DNA from: JAAEPI01 sp965212145
GTDB taxonomy: Bacteria > Bacteroidota > Bacteroidia > Cytophagales > Cyclobacteriaceae
DNA: 64,000 nucleotides
Direction of reading: 5' to 3'
Assembly (NCBI GenBank): GCA_965212145.1
Contig: CBDBUY010000005.1
Coordinates: forward strand, 186,001 to 250,000
The notes beneath the pieces are model-generated. The model did no database searches. It was not told the origin of the DNA and worked only from the letters and a program-made list of their open reading frames with translations. Positions 36,078-44,400 of this stretch are shown piece after piece. Position 1 is the stretch's first letter. Every line of letters starts with the position of its first letter. The translations under genes were made by a program, and so were the position numbers.

Positions 36078-36860
36078 TCAAAATGGGATATTATTGTTTC
36101 TTTCCTGAAGTATGGTAAATGGTTCAGGGTCTATTTTGAGAGGTCCCACCATCGGATTGCCCAACATGATTACGAAATATAGCAGGATGGCAATGAAGGT
36201 GTTGTATAGCGTAAGGAACGTCATGGAAATCCGATCAATCGGGTAGACCGTGTAAAAACACCAGGCGATCAAAAGTCCGAACCCTAGAATGTATGACAAA
36301 AAAGGGAAGTGAAACCTATTGCTGTGAAACCGGATTTGCATGGTTCTCGTGATCGTTCCCACATCTCGAATGATTTCTTCTTTAAGAATTTTTTGCCTGT
36401 CATTTTCAGTTGGCAAGCCGTGCACCATGATGTTGATCCGTTCAACAGTAGCCATTACTTTGGTCAGATAGGGATTGTTATGATCATTGACCCACGGGTC
36501 ATCTATGGTGAAATCCACGTAATCCATCAAGCTTTCACGGATGGTCTCGGCCTGCTTTGTGTTGTGAACCCTGAGTTTCAACATTACGCTAGAGATCAAA
36601 GAAGCCTCTTGCTCAAGTGAATTTTTAACCTTATCGTAATTGATTTTTTCATTGGCATAGCTCAACGAAATCAACAGAGCGATCAACGAAGCAGAAACCC
36701 TAAAGAGCAGCCTGCCAATCTTCTCATGACCTTTGGTCATGTGGCCGTTGGTCAATTTTCTGCCAAGAAAAATAGCTATCAATCCTGGTATACAAATCAC
36801 CAGAATGGTGACCGAAAGTCCCTTCCAAAGAGATAAATCCAAAAAAGCTTCCATACTCAT
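36078..36860 (-). CDS. DUF4239 (bestrophin-like) membrane protein
   Basis: This 260-residue protein has two hydrophobic helices near residues 17-35 and 50-66, a long helical loop, and two more near residues 187-208 and 214-232. The ending LGNPMVGPLKIDPEPF is characteristic of DUF4239, which is structurally related to bestrophin channels. Function in bacteria is not established; ion conduction is suggested by the fold. It stands alone between pckA and a sodium:solute symporter. The ATG at 36858 is followed two codons later by another ATG, so the start is uncertain by two residues. Confidence 0.8.
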   Translation of the reverse strand: MSMEAFLDLSLWKGLSVTILVICIPGLIAIFLGRKLTNGHMTKGHEKIGRLLFRVSASLIALLISLSYANEKINYDKVKNSLEQEASLISSVMLKLRVHNTKQAETIRESLMDYVDFTIDDPWVNDHNNPYLTKVMATVERINIMVHGLPTENDRQKILKEEIIRDVGTITRTMQIRFHSNRFHFPFLSYILGFGLLIAWCFYTVYPIDRISMTFLTLYNTFIAILLYFVIMLGNPMVGPLKIDPEPFTILQERNNNIPF

Positions 36861-36932
36861 GAGCTAGTATCTTTTTGCTGCTGATTCAAAGATTCAACAT
36901 GATATTGGTTTTTAAGAATACTTTGTCATTTT

Positions 36933-38417
36933 TCATTCATCCTCAAAAAAGGGATCAACAATTTCTTTTGGTGTCGGTTTCGTCAATAAACTGATAATTA
37001 CCAGGGCGGATATTGAAACAAGCAAAGCCGGAATGGCTATGAATTGCGTATCAAATGGGAAGGAAATAACCCCTAAATCCATGTCAACCCCAGATCGATT
37101 CAATGCCTCAATGAGCGCCACTGAGAGCATTCCACCTAATATGGAAGCAATTCCTCCTTGTTTCGTGACCCTTCGCCAGAAAAAGGTCGCAAGGAGAGCA
37201 GGAGCCAGAGAAGCACCGATCATCGTATAAGAGATTAAGGCCATGTCCAGGATCTCAGTAAACTGGGTCATGATCAGGTAGGCCAAGAATCCCAAAATAC
37301 AAATGGCCGTACGTTGAATGATCAACTTCTTTTTTTCTGAAGCATCCTTGATGAAATACTTCTCCACTATGTCTCGGGAGAAATTGGTTGAGGTTACCAT
37401 CAGGAAGGTGTTTCCTGTTGACAAGATAATCGCAGCACCACCAGCAAAAAGCAACGAACCGACGGCTGCCGGCAATTGCTCAAAACCAATTCTCAGAATA
37501 ATTTCTTCAGACATGGGTTTGTTAATGACACCATCCAAAATGAACCTTGGATCGCTGGAATAAATGGCGAAACCTACAATGGCCAAAACGCACATCAGCA
37601 CCTCGATAAAGACCACACCAAAGAACATCCCCATCACAGCCTTCTTGGCAGACTTTGCATCCTTGGCCGAAGAGAATTTTTGATACACGCTACTCTCACT
37701 GAGCAGGAGAATCAGTGTCGGCAATGCGATCGCAAAATACCATGAAACATCATGGCCTCCAGCAACTTTTAGATGATCAGGACTTACCTGGCTGATCGTG
37801 TCTACCACATTTCCCCAGCCACCAAATCCGGATATGGCGACTGGAACCGCAATGCAAATGGCGGTGATCATGATGATGCCGTTGAAAATGTCAATGGAAA
37901 CAATAGACACCATGCCTGCCAAGGCTGTAAAGGCAATAATGATTAGAAAAGTGATTAAAGTGCCTTGTTCGACCGATATTCCACCCTCTGTTAAGATGGA
38001 CAAAAACCTGCCTCCACCTTTGAATTGATAACCCGCTATGATCAGGTAGGCCACCATGATAGTGATCGTCCCAAGGAGTCTGGCCATAGGAGCGTATCGC
38101 TTCTCCAGAATATCCGTGAGCGTATATTGAGCTATTCTTCTAACCCTCGCAGCAATGAAATAGACTGCCAAAATTCCGACCCATGCCCCCAAGGAGAACC
38201 ATAGTTCAGAGAATCCAACCTGGAAAGTCAGGCCTGCTGTACCAAACAAACTTCCTGAACCGATCCAGGTTGTGACCAGCGTTCCCACGAGTAGATACAC
38301 TGGAACATTTCTCCCGGCTACTACGAAATCATCTTCGTTTTTGACAAATCGACTTTTGTAAATGATGATTCCGGCCAAAATGGCGATGTAGCCAATGGTT
38401 ACGATCAGGTAGGTCAT
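36933..38417 (-). CDS. Sodium:solute symporter family transporter
   Basis: The frame extends to 38468, but I chose the ATG at 38417. The protein then starts MTYLIVTIGYIAIL, directly at the first helix, and is 494 residues. The layout has about 13 membrane helices with the SSS signature DFVVAGRNVP near residue 30 and GTLVTTWIGSGSLFG near 44, the sodium-site region. Likely substrates are proline, pantothenate, sugars or similar solutes; I cannot choose among them. No partner gene is adjacent. Confidence 0.88.
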   Translation of the reverse strand: MTYLIVTIGYIAILAGIIIYKSRFVKNEDDFVVAGRNVPVYLLVGTLVTTWIGSGSLFGTAGLTFQVGFSELWFSLGAWVGILAVYFIAARVRRIAQYTLTDILEKRYAPMARLLGTITIMVAYLIIAGYQFKGGGRFLSILTEGGISVEQGTLITFLIIIAFTALAGMVSIVSIDIFNGIIMITAICIAVPVAISGFGGWGNVVDTISQVSPDHLKVAGGHDVSWYFAIALPTLILLLSESSVYQKFSSAKDAKSAKKAVMGMFFGVVFIEVLMCVLAIVGFAIYSSDPRFILDGVINKPMSEEIILRIGFEQLPAAVGSLLFAGGAAIILSTGNTFLMVTSTNFSRDIVEKYFIKDASEKKKLIIQRTAICILGFLAYLIMTQFTEILDMALISYTMIGASLAPALLATFFWRRVTKQGGIASILGGMLSVALIEALNRSGVDMDLGVISFPFDTQFIAIPALLVSISALVIISLLTKPTPKEIVDPFFEDE

Positions 38418-38560
38418 GCTGTTGGTTTTGGAGGTTTGAAGATAAATGATTTTCGGAATGCAACACAACCGAATAAGTCAACGGCTCAGGTTGTGGTTAG
38501 AAATATCTTGACGATCAAAAAAAATCTAACCGATTTAGTCGAATACCGAATAAATTCCGC

Positions 38561-38785
38561 TTAAGTAAAACCCTTCGAGGCATTTTGAAGTTTGCTATAA
38601 ATCCGCTTAGCTTCCTCTGCCTGGGCACGAGTAAACCGATGAAGGACCCTTAAATATTCTGTTCTGTCACATTCGAAAACGTCTCGGTTTACCTGCTTAT
38701 CCAGCTTGAATTCATTGTCAGCTTTTGAGTGCCAAATGATGTAATCCATACATAAATCTAACAGATGTCTATTAAATGCGTACAT
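38561..38785 (-). CDS. Small hypothetical protein (74 aa)
   Basis: This charged 74-residue protein has no membrane segment or signal. A helix-like C-terminal half (RFTRAQAEEAKRIYSKLQNA) is the main visible feature. Codon use looks like the neighbours and there is no larger overlapping gene, so it may be real. I recognise no family. Confidence 0.45.
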   Translation of the reverse strand: MYAFNRHLLDLCMDYIIWHSKADNEFKLDKQVNRDVFECDRTEYLRVLHRFTRAQAEEAKRIYSKLQNASKGFT

Positions 38786-38900
38786 GGTATTTTGTTCAGC
38801 AGATTAAGATTCTTCGACACCTTAAGAGCCAAGGCTCTTTCCTCTAGCCCAACTGGTCAAGCAAGTCCGATCATCAGAATAAGAGTCATTTGAAGGGATA

Positions 38901-38935
38901 CTGTCAACTTGTAATTCCTTGATTCAGGTTGACAG
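38901..38935. promoter_or_regulatory. Inverted repeat CTGTCAAC...GTTGACAG upstream of OPT transporter
   Basis: CTGTCAAC at 38901-38908 and its exact complement GTTGACAG at 38928-38935 are separated by 19 bases. It is 126 bp upstream of the 39061 ATG. Similar TGTCA/TGACA boxes occur upstream of groES and miaB. Confidence 0.55.
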
Positions 38936-39001
38936 CCCCCATGTTGTAATAACTTTTGAATTGATTTTAACCGATATCAGTGAACCTCCAATAATGGTTG
39001 C

Positions 39002-39029
39002 TTGTCTTTTAGAGTTCTGCTTATCTTTA
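39002..39029 (+). promoter_or_regulatory. Possible promoter for OPT transporter
   Basis: TTG (39002-39004) and TATCTTTA (39022-39029, 7 of 8 matches to TAnnTTTG) are 17 bases apart. The start site would fall near 39036, about 25 bases before the ATG. Confidence 0.35.
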
Positions 39030-39060
39030 GCGCTGATTTATCAACCATTAACCAAAAATC

Positions 39061-41043
39061 ATGGATCATAAACCCTACGTGGATGCGTCCACGCGTTTAC
39101 CTGAAATCACAGTCAAAGCAGTCTTTCTGGGAGCGATCTTATCGGTGGTTCTTTCTGCGGCCAACGCCTACTTCGGACTTTTTGCTGGACTGACCGTTTC
39201 TGCCTCCATCCCGGCCGCTGTTATTTCCATGGCTGTTCTAAAGCTTTTTAAAAATTCAAATATTCTGGAGAATAACCTGGTCCAGACGGCAGCTTCGGCA
39301 GGGGAGTCACTGGCCGCTGGAGTGATTTTCACCATTCCGGCTTTGGTCATCATGGGGTATTGGGAGGAATTCAACTACTTCGAAACACTAATGATCGCCA
39401 TGTGTGGAGGAGTACTGGGGGTGCTTTTTACGATCCCATTAAGGAACGCGCTCATCGTTAAAGAAAAATTAAAATTTCCCGAAGGCGTTGCCACGGCTGA
39501 AGTGCTGAAAACAGGTGAGGAGGGAGGAAAGGCCGTGAAGTACCTCGTTTGGGGTGCGGTCATTGGTGCCATATTCAAATTGGGTGATGGAGCTTTTTCA
39601 CTATGGAATGGCGTCTTTGAAAGGGCCGCTCTGGTGCAGCAAAAACTCTATCTGTATTTCAGCCTGAATCTTTCACCAGCTTTGATGGCGGTGGGATACA
39701 TCGTTGGGCTGAACATTGCGACACTTGTCTTTATGGGAGGAGTGATCACCTGGTGGATTGCCATGCCGATCTACATAGGGTCGAATGGCTTTGAAGCTGT
39801 AGCTGCTGAACTCGTCGAATTAGGACAGTTTGCATCCGTAAGCGACGTGACTACCGACAATATCGGTGGAGCACTTTGGAGTGCCAAACTAAGATATCTG
39901 GGAGTAGGAGCGATGGTCGTCGGAGGTCTATGGGCTTTGCTGAGTCTGGCCGGAACCTTAGGTACTGCTATCAAGTCAGGAGCTGCTGCTTTCAAAAAAG
40001 GAGGAGCTGCGATGGGAGACACCATCCGAACAGAGCTAGACACGCCAATGTCCTGGGTGATCATTGGGGTTGGAGTAATGATCGTTCCGATCTTCATTAT
40101 TTATCAGTCGGTTATTGGAGACGTTCCGATTTCCTTAACTATGGCACTGATCATGATTGTAGCGGGATTCTTGTTTTCGGCGGTTGCAGGGTACATGGCC
40201 GGATTAGTTGGAAGCTCCAATAACCCGATCTCAGGCGTCACGATAGCTACCATTCTTTCAGCCGCACTGATTCTTTCGGCGTTGATGGGAGCAGATGGCG
40301 CAGCAAGTGGAGCAGCCGGTGCAATTCTCATTGGAGCTGTGGTTTGCTGTGCAGCGGCCATAGCCGGGGATAACATGCAAGATTTGAAAGCCGGACACAT
40401 CTTAGGTGCCACACCGTTCAGACAACAGATTATGCAAATGGTCGGGGTAGTGGCCGGAGCTCTGGCTATACCATTCGTATTGAACGCGCTTTTAATTGCA
40501 TTTGGAATGGGAGCCCCTACTGTGGCAAACCCTAACTCGCTTACAGCTCCTCAAGCCACCCTCATGCAAAGTGTAGCAGAAGGCATATTTGGAGCTGGTT
40601 TGCCGTGGACACTGGTTTACATAGGAGCTGGCATTGGAGCGGTGATTATAGTTCTTGATCAAATCCAGAAATCAAGAGGAGCGGATTTTAGACTTCCGGT
40701 GCTGGCCGTGGCGGTGGGGCTTTATTTACCGTTTGAATTAGACTCTTCCATTTTCATAGGGGGTGTTCTTGCCTGGATGATCAATAAGTCCATCAAAACT
40801 TCATCGAATAAATCCACTGCAGAGAATGCCGGATTGCTGTTGGCATCCGGATTAATCACAGGCGAGGCACTGATGGGAATCGCCATTGCTTTTACAATCG
40901 TAGGTGCATTGAACCTCGGTTATGAAAAAGACTTCATGAGCTTAGTTGCCAATCCATCAGCTTGGATGGGCTTGATCATTTTCATAGCCATCATGTATTT
41001 CCTTTACAAGAGTATCATCTCTGTTTCCAAGAAATCAGAATAA
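39061..41043 (+). CDS. OPT-family oligopeptide transporter
   Basis: This 660-residue polytopic protein has about 15 hydrophobic helices. EITVKAVFLGAILSVVLSAAN near the start and NNPISGVTIATIL near residue 386 are typical of OPT proteins. So are KFPEGVATAEVLKTGEEGGK near 140 and GDNMQDLKAGHILGATP near 435. OPT carriers import oligopeptides or metal chelates by proton symport. A terminator follows at 41062. No peptidase lies next to it. Confidence 0.95.
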   Translation: MDHKPYVDASTRLPEITVKAVFLGAILSVVLSAANAYFGLFAGLTVSASIPAAVISMAVLKLFKNSNILENNLVQTAASAGESLAAGVIFTIPALVIMGYWEEFNYFETLMIAMCGGVLGVLFTIPLRNALIVKEKLKFPEGVATAEVLKTGEEGGKAVKYLVWGAVIGAIFKLGDGAFSLWNGVFERAALVQQKLYLYFSLNLSPALMAVGYIVGLNIATLVFMGGVITWWIAMPIYIGSNGFEAVAAELVELGQFASVSDVTTDNIGGALWSAKLRYLGVGAMVVGGLWALLSLAGTLGTAIKSGAAAFKKGGAAMGDTIRTELDTPMSWVIIGVGVMIVPIFIIYQSVIGDVPISLTMALIMIVAGFLFSAVAGYMAGLVGSSNNPISGVTIATILSAALILSALMGADGAASGAAGAILIGAVVCCAAAIAGDNMQDLKAGHILGATPFRQQIMQMVGVVAGALAIPFVLNALLIAFGMGAPTVANPNSLTAPQATLMQSVAEGIFGAGLPWTLVYIGAGIGAVIIVLDQIQKSRGADFRLPVLAVAVGLYLPFELDSSIFIGGVLAWMINKSIKTSSNKSTAENAGLLLASGLITGEALMGIAIAFTIVGALNLGYEKDFMSLVANPSAWMGLIIFIAIMYFLYKSIISVSKKSE

Positions 41044-41061
41044 GAAAAAGGATTTGAAATC

Positions 41062-41098
41062 AAAAAAGGCTCTCCGATTATCGGGGAGCCTTTTTTTT
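41062..41098 (+). terminator. Rho-independent terminator after OPT gene
   Basis: GGCTCTCCGAT and its near complement ATCGGGGAGCC form a stem of about 11 bp, preceded by six A bases and followed by eight T bases. It is 19 bp after the OPT stop and can also end minus-strand transcripts of the small gene at 41122. Confidence 0.92.
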
Positions 41099-41121
41099 GT
41101 CCTTTATTTGAGTGTATATGT

Positions 41122-41229
41122 CTAAATAAGTAGCGTGAAACCTGCGATGATCAGTCCAATGATCAGGTAGAGTATTTCGTCTCGATTACTTGCCATCTTC
41201 TTCACCACTTTATTGGAATTACTTTCCAT
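41122..41229 (-). CDS. Small single-pass membrane protein (35 aa)
   Basis: From an ATG at 41227-41229 to a TAG at 41122-41124, the minus strand encodes 35 residues. A charged N-terminus (MESNSNKVVKKMASNRDE) is followed by one hydrophobic helix (ILYLIIGLIIAGFTLLI). The layout is that of small regulatory or accessory membrane proteins. It is convergent to the OPT gene and has a clear start and stop, though no family is known to me. It may be missed by standard gene finders because of its length. Confidence 0.55.
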   Translation of the reverse strand: MESNSNKVVKKMASNRDEILYLIIGLIIAGFTLLI

Positions 41230-41363
41230 CTGCTAAAAGGTTACAAGTCCACAACTTATTGTCTGGTTAAAGGATGTCAAGGGGATGTAAATAGTTGCAT
41301 CTCGATCAGAATATTCACGAATTATAAAAAATAGTAGTCTTATGGGTAAATGAGTAAAAATGT

Positions 41364-41401
41364 ATTAAAACGTTACAAATTGAATTTAAAACGTTTTAAA
41401 T
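41364..41401. promoter_or_regulatory. Paired LacI-like operator sites upstream of alginate lyase
   Basis: ATTTAAAACGTTTTAAAT at 41384-41401 is an 18-bp perfect palindrome with central CG. A partial copy, TTAAAACGTTAC at 41365-41376, precedes it. The pattern is typical of LacI-family regulator sites of sugar-use genes. It is 72 bp before the 41473 ATG. Confidence 0.6.
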
Positions 41402-41430
41402 GAAATGATTTTAAAACTTATTCTCTATAT

Positions 41431-41447
41431 TGTGTATTAAATACACA
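41431..41447. promoter_or_regulatory. Palindrome TGTGTATT-A-AATACACA upstream of alginate lyase
   Basis: Eight-base arms around one central base, 25 bp upstream of the start codon. The TGTG...CACA outer ends resemble CRP/FNR-type sites, but spacing is not canonical. It could be an operator near the start site. Confidence 0.5.
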
Positions 41448-41472
41448 GTTAATTATTAAAACTATTACTAAA

Positions 41473-44400
41473 ATGAATGCCCCAACCTCAGCCCTTAGAG
41501 GCACTGAAATAATAGTGCCGTGGGGGAGAAATTCTCTCCATGTTACCCTGCTTCTTTTGATGCAGTTTGTTCTTATGTCGGGTCAACTGTTTGCTCAGGA
41601 CCCGAACCTTCCACCGAGTGGAAATTTTGAACTGATAGACTGGAAAATTACCCTGCCAGATCAGACAGAAGTAAAAGAGCAGGCACTGTCCAGCGGATTT
41701 GAAAGTCCCAATGAGTTTTACACCGATCCCAATACCGGGGCAATGGTCTTCAGGTGCCCCAACAATGGAGCAACGGGAGGTAGTACCTATCCTAGAAGTG
41801 AGCTCCGAGAAATGCTGCGCCGCGGAAACACCAGTATTAGCACGACCGGCATTGGCCTCAATAATTGGGTCTTCTCCACCTCCAGCCAATCCAATCAGGA
41901 TGCTTCGGGAGGTGTGGACGGAACTCTCACGGCAACCGTGGCTGTGGACCATGTGTCCACTACGGGAAATTCCAGTATGATCGGTCGAGTGATTATCGGA
42001 CAAATCCATGCCGGTAGTGACGAACCTTGTAGGCTTTATTATCGCAAACTTCCGGGAAACACGAAAGGCTCCATCTACATCGCACATGAACCCGGAAATG
42101 GAAATGCTGAGCAATGGTACGATATGATCGGAAGCAGAAGCAGCAGCGCTTCTGACCCAGCAGACGGAATTGCGCTCGGAGAGCAGTTTAGTTACGAAAT
42201 TGATGTGGTTGGAAATACCCTAACCGTAACTATCATTCGACCTGGAAAGCCTGATGTGGTAGAAATAGTGGACATGAGCAACAGTGGATTTGCCAATGAT
42301 TGGATGTATTTCAAGGCTGGGTGTTATAATCAAAACAATTCAGGTAATTCCGGTGATTATGCACAAGTGTCCTTTTTCGCCTTAAGCAACACGCATTCTT
42401 CAACCAATAACAGTGCGCCATCCACCAGCATTACCGCTCCTTCGAACGGAGCATCATTTACTACTGGAGACAACATAACGATCAATGCCGATGCTTCAGA
42501 TTCGGACGGATCAATCAGTAAAGTGGAATTTTTCCAGGGTTCTACTAAGTTGGGCGAAGACACGTCTTCTCCTTACTCTTATACCTGGAACAATGTCCTG
42601 GCAGGAAATTACAATTTAACTTCAGTAGCTACCGATGATCAGGGAGCCACAGGAACTTCTTCAGCAGTTTCTGTTTCGGTTTCATCAGCGCCTCCTTCAG
42701 GATCCAATTTAGCCTTAAATAAGCCCGTCACTGTTTCAAGTGAACAGGCCAGCAATCCTGGACCAAACTTAGTAGATGACGACCCAGATTCCAGATGGTC
42801 TGCATCTGGCTATCCACAATGGGCAGAAGTGGATCTCGGAGGGACATATTCCTTAAGCAACACAGAAGTGATTTGCTTTAGTGACAGGGCCTATCAGTAC
42901 ATTATTGAAGCTTCTTCTAATGGGACCTCTTACAATTTGATCGTTGATCGAAGTGGAAATACCACCCCAGGAACAAACACCTCACCCATTACAGACAACT
43001 TTTCTCCGGTTGATGCACGATACGTGCGGATCACCGTATCAGGCGCATCGGGATACACAGGCTCCTGGGTAAGTCTGGAGGAATTGCGGGTGTTTGGAGA
43101 AGAAGGTGGAGGCAATCCAAATGTGAACCCCACTACCAGCATAACCTCACCAGTAAATGGTACCGGTTTCACGGAAGGCGATAACATTACAATAAATGCA
43201 GATGCCGCAGATTCAGATGGATCCATTAGTAAAGTGGAGTTTTTCCAGGGTGTTACCAAACTCGGAGAAGATCTTACATCTCCTTATTCTTATGCTTGGA
43301 CGAATGTATCTGGTGGCAGCTATGACCTAACGACGGTAGCTACCGATGATCAAGGTGGAACAGGTACCTCAGCGGTAGTTTCTATCACTGTAAATAGTGT
43401 CCCCACTACCAGCATCACTTCACCAACCGATGGTGCCACTTTTGACGAGGGAGCCAATGTTACGATCACGGCAGATGCATCCGACAGTGATGGTTCAATT
43501 TCAGTTGTTGAATTTTTTCAAGGTGCCACCAAGTTGGGTGAAGACCTTTCGTCACCTTATTCATTTACCTGGAACAATGTGGCGGCAGGCAGTTATGGAT
43601 TGACGTCTGTGGCCATAGACAATAGCGGTGCTTCTACTACCTCTGCTATCGTGAATATAACGGTGAATGCACCACCAGTGCAGTATACCTTAACCACCAA
43701 TACATCAGGGTTGGGGACTGTATCGGCAAATCCAACGGGTGGAAGTTACGACGATGGAACGGTTGTGAGTTTAACAGCAACACCGGATGCAGGTTACCAG
43801 TTTGACGGCTGGAGTGGTGATGCCACAGGAACTCAGAATCCAATCAACGTCACCATGGATGCGAACAAGACCGTTACGGCAACTTTTAGCCAAACCGGAA
43901 CCACTTACAATGCACCATACGATATACCCAGATTCCAGGGGTTCATTGGTGAATGTAAACTTCAGGCTCCAACCAGCTCCACAGCAGCGACTCAATCGGA
44001 CTTGATCAACGGATACACATCCAGCTGGTTTTATGTTGCCGATGGGGATAAAGTTGCTTTCAATCAATCGGGTGCCAGCCAGCGGACAGAGTTGAGAGAT
44101 TTGACTAATTGGACTTTGTCAGAAGGTGATCGATCCCTTCATGCCAGGATCAACATTGTTCAACAAACCTGCGACCAGGTTACTGTCATGCAGATTCATG
44201 ACGATGCAAATGTCGGGAGTGGCCCTAATAAGCCATTGGTAAGGATTTACAAGCATCAAACCAAGTCTCCTGTAAATCACCTTTGGGCAGCTTATAAAAC
44301 AGACGCAGGAGGAGCAAATACAACTCACATCGACTTAGGCCTTGCACCATCAGGTTATTTTACCTGCGATATAGAGCTCGTGGGTGGCAATATGATCGTA

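Noticed and set aside
38821..38842. AAGAGCC-AA-GGCTCTT hairpin as a terminator
   Set aside because: The loop is too small and no T-run follows on either strand.
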